Shown in pieces: positions 63,513-64,000 of a stretch of 64,000 bases of DNA (its first letter is position 1; every line of letters begins with the position of its first letter). This DNA is from Criblamydia sequanensis CRIB-18 (GTDB lineage: Bacteria > Chlamydiota > Chlamydiia > Chlamydiales > Criblamydiaceae). The notes below the pieces were generated by a model that was not told where the DNA came from, searched no databases, and was given only the letters and a program-made list of their open reading frames with translations. The position numbers and the translations under genes were made by a program. Where the stretch lies: NCBI RefSeq assembly GCF_000750955.1, contig NZ_CCEJ010000004.1, positions 1 through 64,000 on the forward strand, in the 5' to 3' direction.

Positions 63513-64000
63513 TTAAATTTTTTGAAAAGTATGCAACCGAATGGTTTTTCCTTTTTCTCGCCAGAGCGAATCAAAAAAAGAAGCGCCATAATCCTCAGGA
63601 TTAGATAAGTAAAAAGGTTTTTCGTAAATAGATTTAAAGCCCCCATGCGCAAGCGATAGCTCAATGGTTTGATCGGAATAGGCTTCATCATCTGTCACAA
63701 AAGTAAAGGAACCGGCGGGTTTTAGGATACGGTAAAGCTCTTTAATGAAATTTTCTTGCATCAAACGATTTTTGGCATGGCGCTTTTTAGGCCAGGGGTC
63801 AGGAAAATTAATATAAGCTTTTGACACTGAAGCTTCTTCAAACAAAAATTGGGTTGATTTTTCAGCTTCGCCATAAAGGGCTATTAGATTATTTAGGCTG
63901 TAATTTTTAATTTTGGCCCAAATCTTTTTAATCCGTTTAAATTTTATCTCAACGCCAATCCAGTTAATGTTCTTGTCTTGAATGGCTTTTTCAGCAATCC
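63513..64000 (-). CDS. trmB: tRNA (guanine-N7-)-methyltransferase TrmB, 5' part beyond the window
   Basis: The C-terminal 161 residues are present; the start lies past position 64000. Reading in from the edge, NINWIGVEIKFKR (SAM-binding strand 2 region), YINFPDPWPKKRHAKNRLM (catalytic PDPW-KKRH motif) and TDDEAYSDQ identify TrmB, which makes m7G46 in tRNA. The substrate loop and the C-terminal strand are complete. It is the first visible gene of the leftward operon with bshC. Confidence 0.93.
   Translation of the reverse strand, partial: IAEKAIQDKNINWIGVEIKFKRIKKIWAKIKNYSLNNLIALYGEAEKSTQFLFEEASVSKAYINFPDPWPKKRHAKNRLMQENFIKELYRILKPAGSFTFVTDDEAYSDQTIELSLAHGGFKSIYEKPFYLSNPEDYGASFFDSLWREKGKTIRLHTFQKI

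Noticed and set aside
1-64000. tRNA, rRNA, CRISPR arrays, prophage or complete insertion sequences
   Set aside because: No T-loop plus acceptor pattern, no regularly spaced repeats, no transposase and no phage structural genes were seen by eye. A covariance-model scan would be needed to exclude small RNAs.

Overview
The window reads as part of the chromosome of an environmental (amoeba- or invertebrate-associated) member of the Chlamydiota. The DNA is A+T-rich. It carries an ATP/ADP translocase of the NTT energy-parasite family, the chlamydial gene order gatC-gatA-gatB, a type III secretion chaperone of the LcrH/SycD class, a DUF47-PiT phosphate transport pair, a biotin importer (bioY) with no biotin synthesis genes in view, a membrane pyrophosphatase, and several large or small membrane proteins of the kind chlamydiae direct at host membranes. 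No rRNA, tRNA or CRISPR array was seen. The lineage and lifestyle are inferred from gene content, not from a marker phylogeny.

Layout. 1-776: gene-poor, with an inverted-repeat element and a possible gene remnant. 777-13330: chalcone-isomerase-like protein, histone-deacetylase-family enzyme, very large adenosine-deaminase-family protein, proton pyrophosphatase, membrane AAA+ ATPase, fumarase and a Ser/Thr kinase-like protein. 13645-22391: small membrane proteins, MsrB, a coiled-coil protein, the bioY pair, FMN reductase and the RlmB/TrmH-type methyltransferase. 22509-33571: class-3 lipase-like protein, a GT28-type glycosyltransferase fused to a long N-terminal region, its operon partner with a possible permuted papain-like fold, the NTT translocase, a probable outer-membrane barrel protein and two methyltransferases. 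33528-43738: phosphate transport, an epimerase-redoxin pair, gatCAB, XerD-type recombinase, and three related two-hydrophobic-segment (Inc-like) proteins, two of which flank the LcrH/SycD-type chaperone.

44682-60810 looks accessory: a P-loop protein, a Kef-type antiporter, a four-gene operon (SDR, DUF2878-DCC fusion, TspO, photolyase-related protein), YihY, an AI-2E/PerM-family permease, a BON-MscS channel, a ferric-reductase-like oxidoreductase, an AhpD-like protein and an AbiE toxin-antitoxin pair bracketed by a short direct repeat. Its theme is osmotic, redox, light or DNA-damage stress, with two spots of gene decay. The window closes on a housekeeping operon read leftward: trmB (cut by the window end), bshC and a conserved hypothetical.

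The observations most worth following are: Inc-like genes on both sides of a T3SS translocator-type chaperone; a third Inc-like gene split by a +1 frameshift at a prfB-like TTT TAA slip site; a photolyase-related protein that has lost three of the four [4Fe-4S] cysteines; repeats bounding the AbiE module; and a family of small inverted-repeat elements, one of which is fused end to end.
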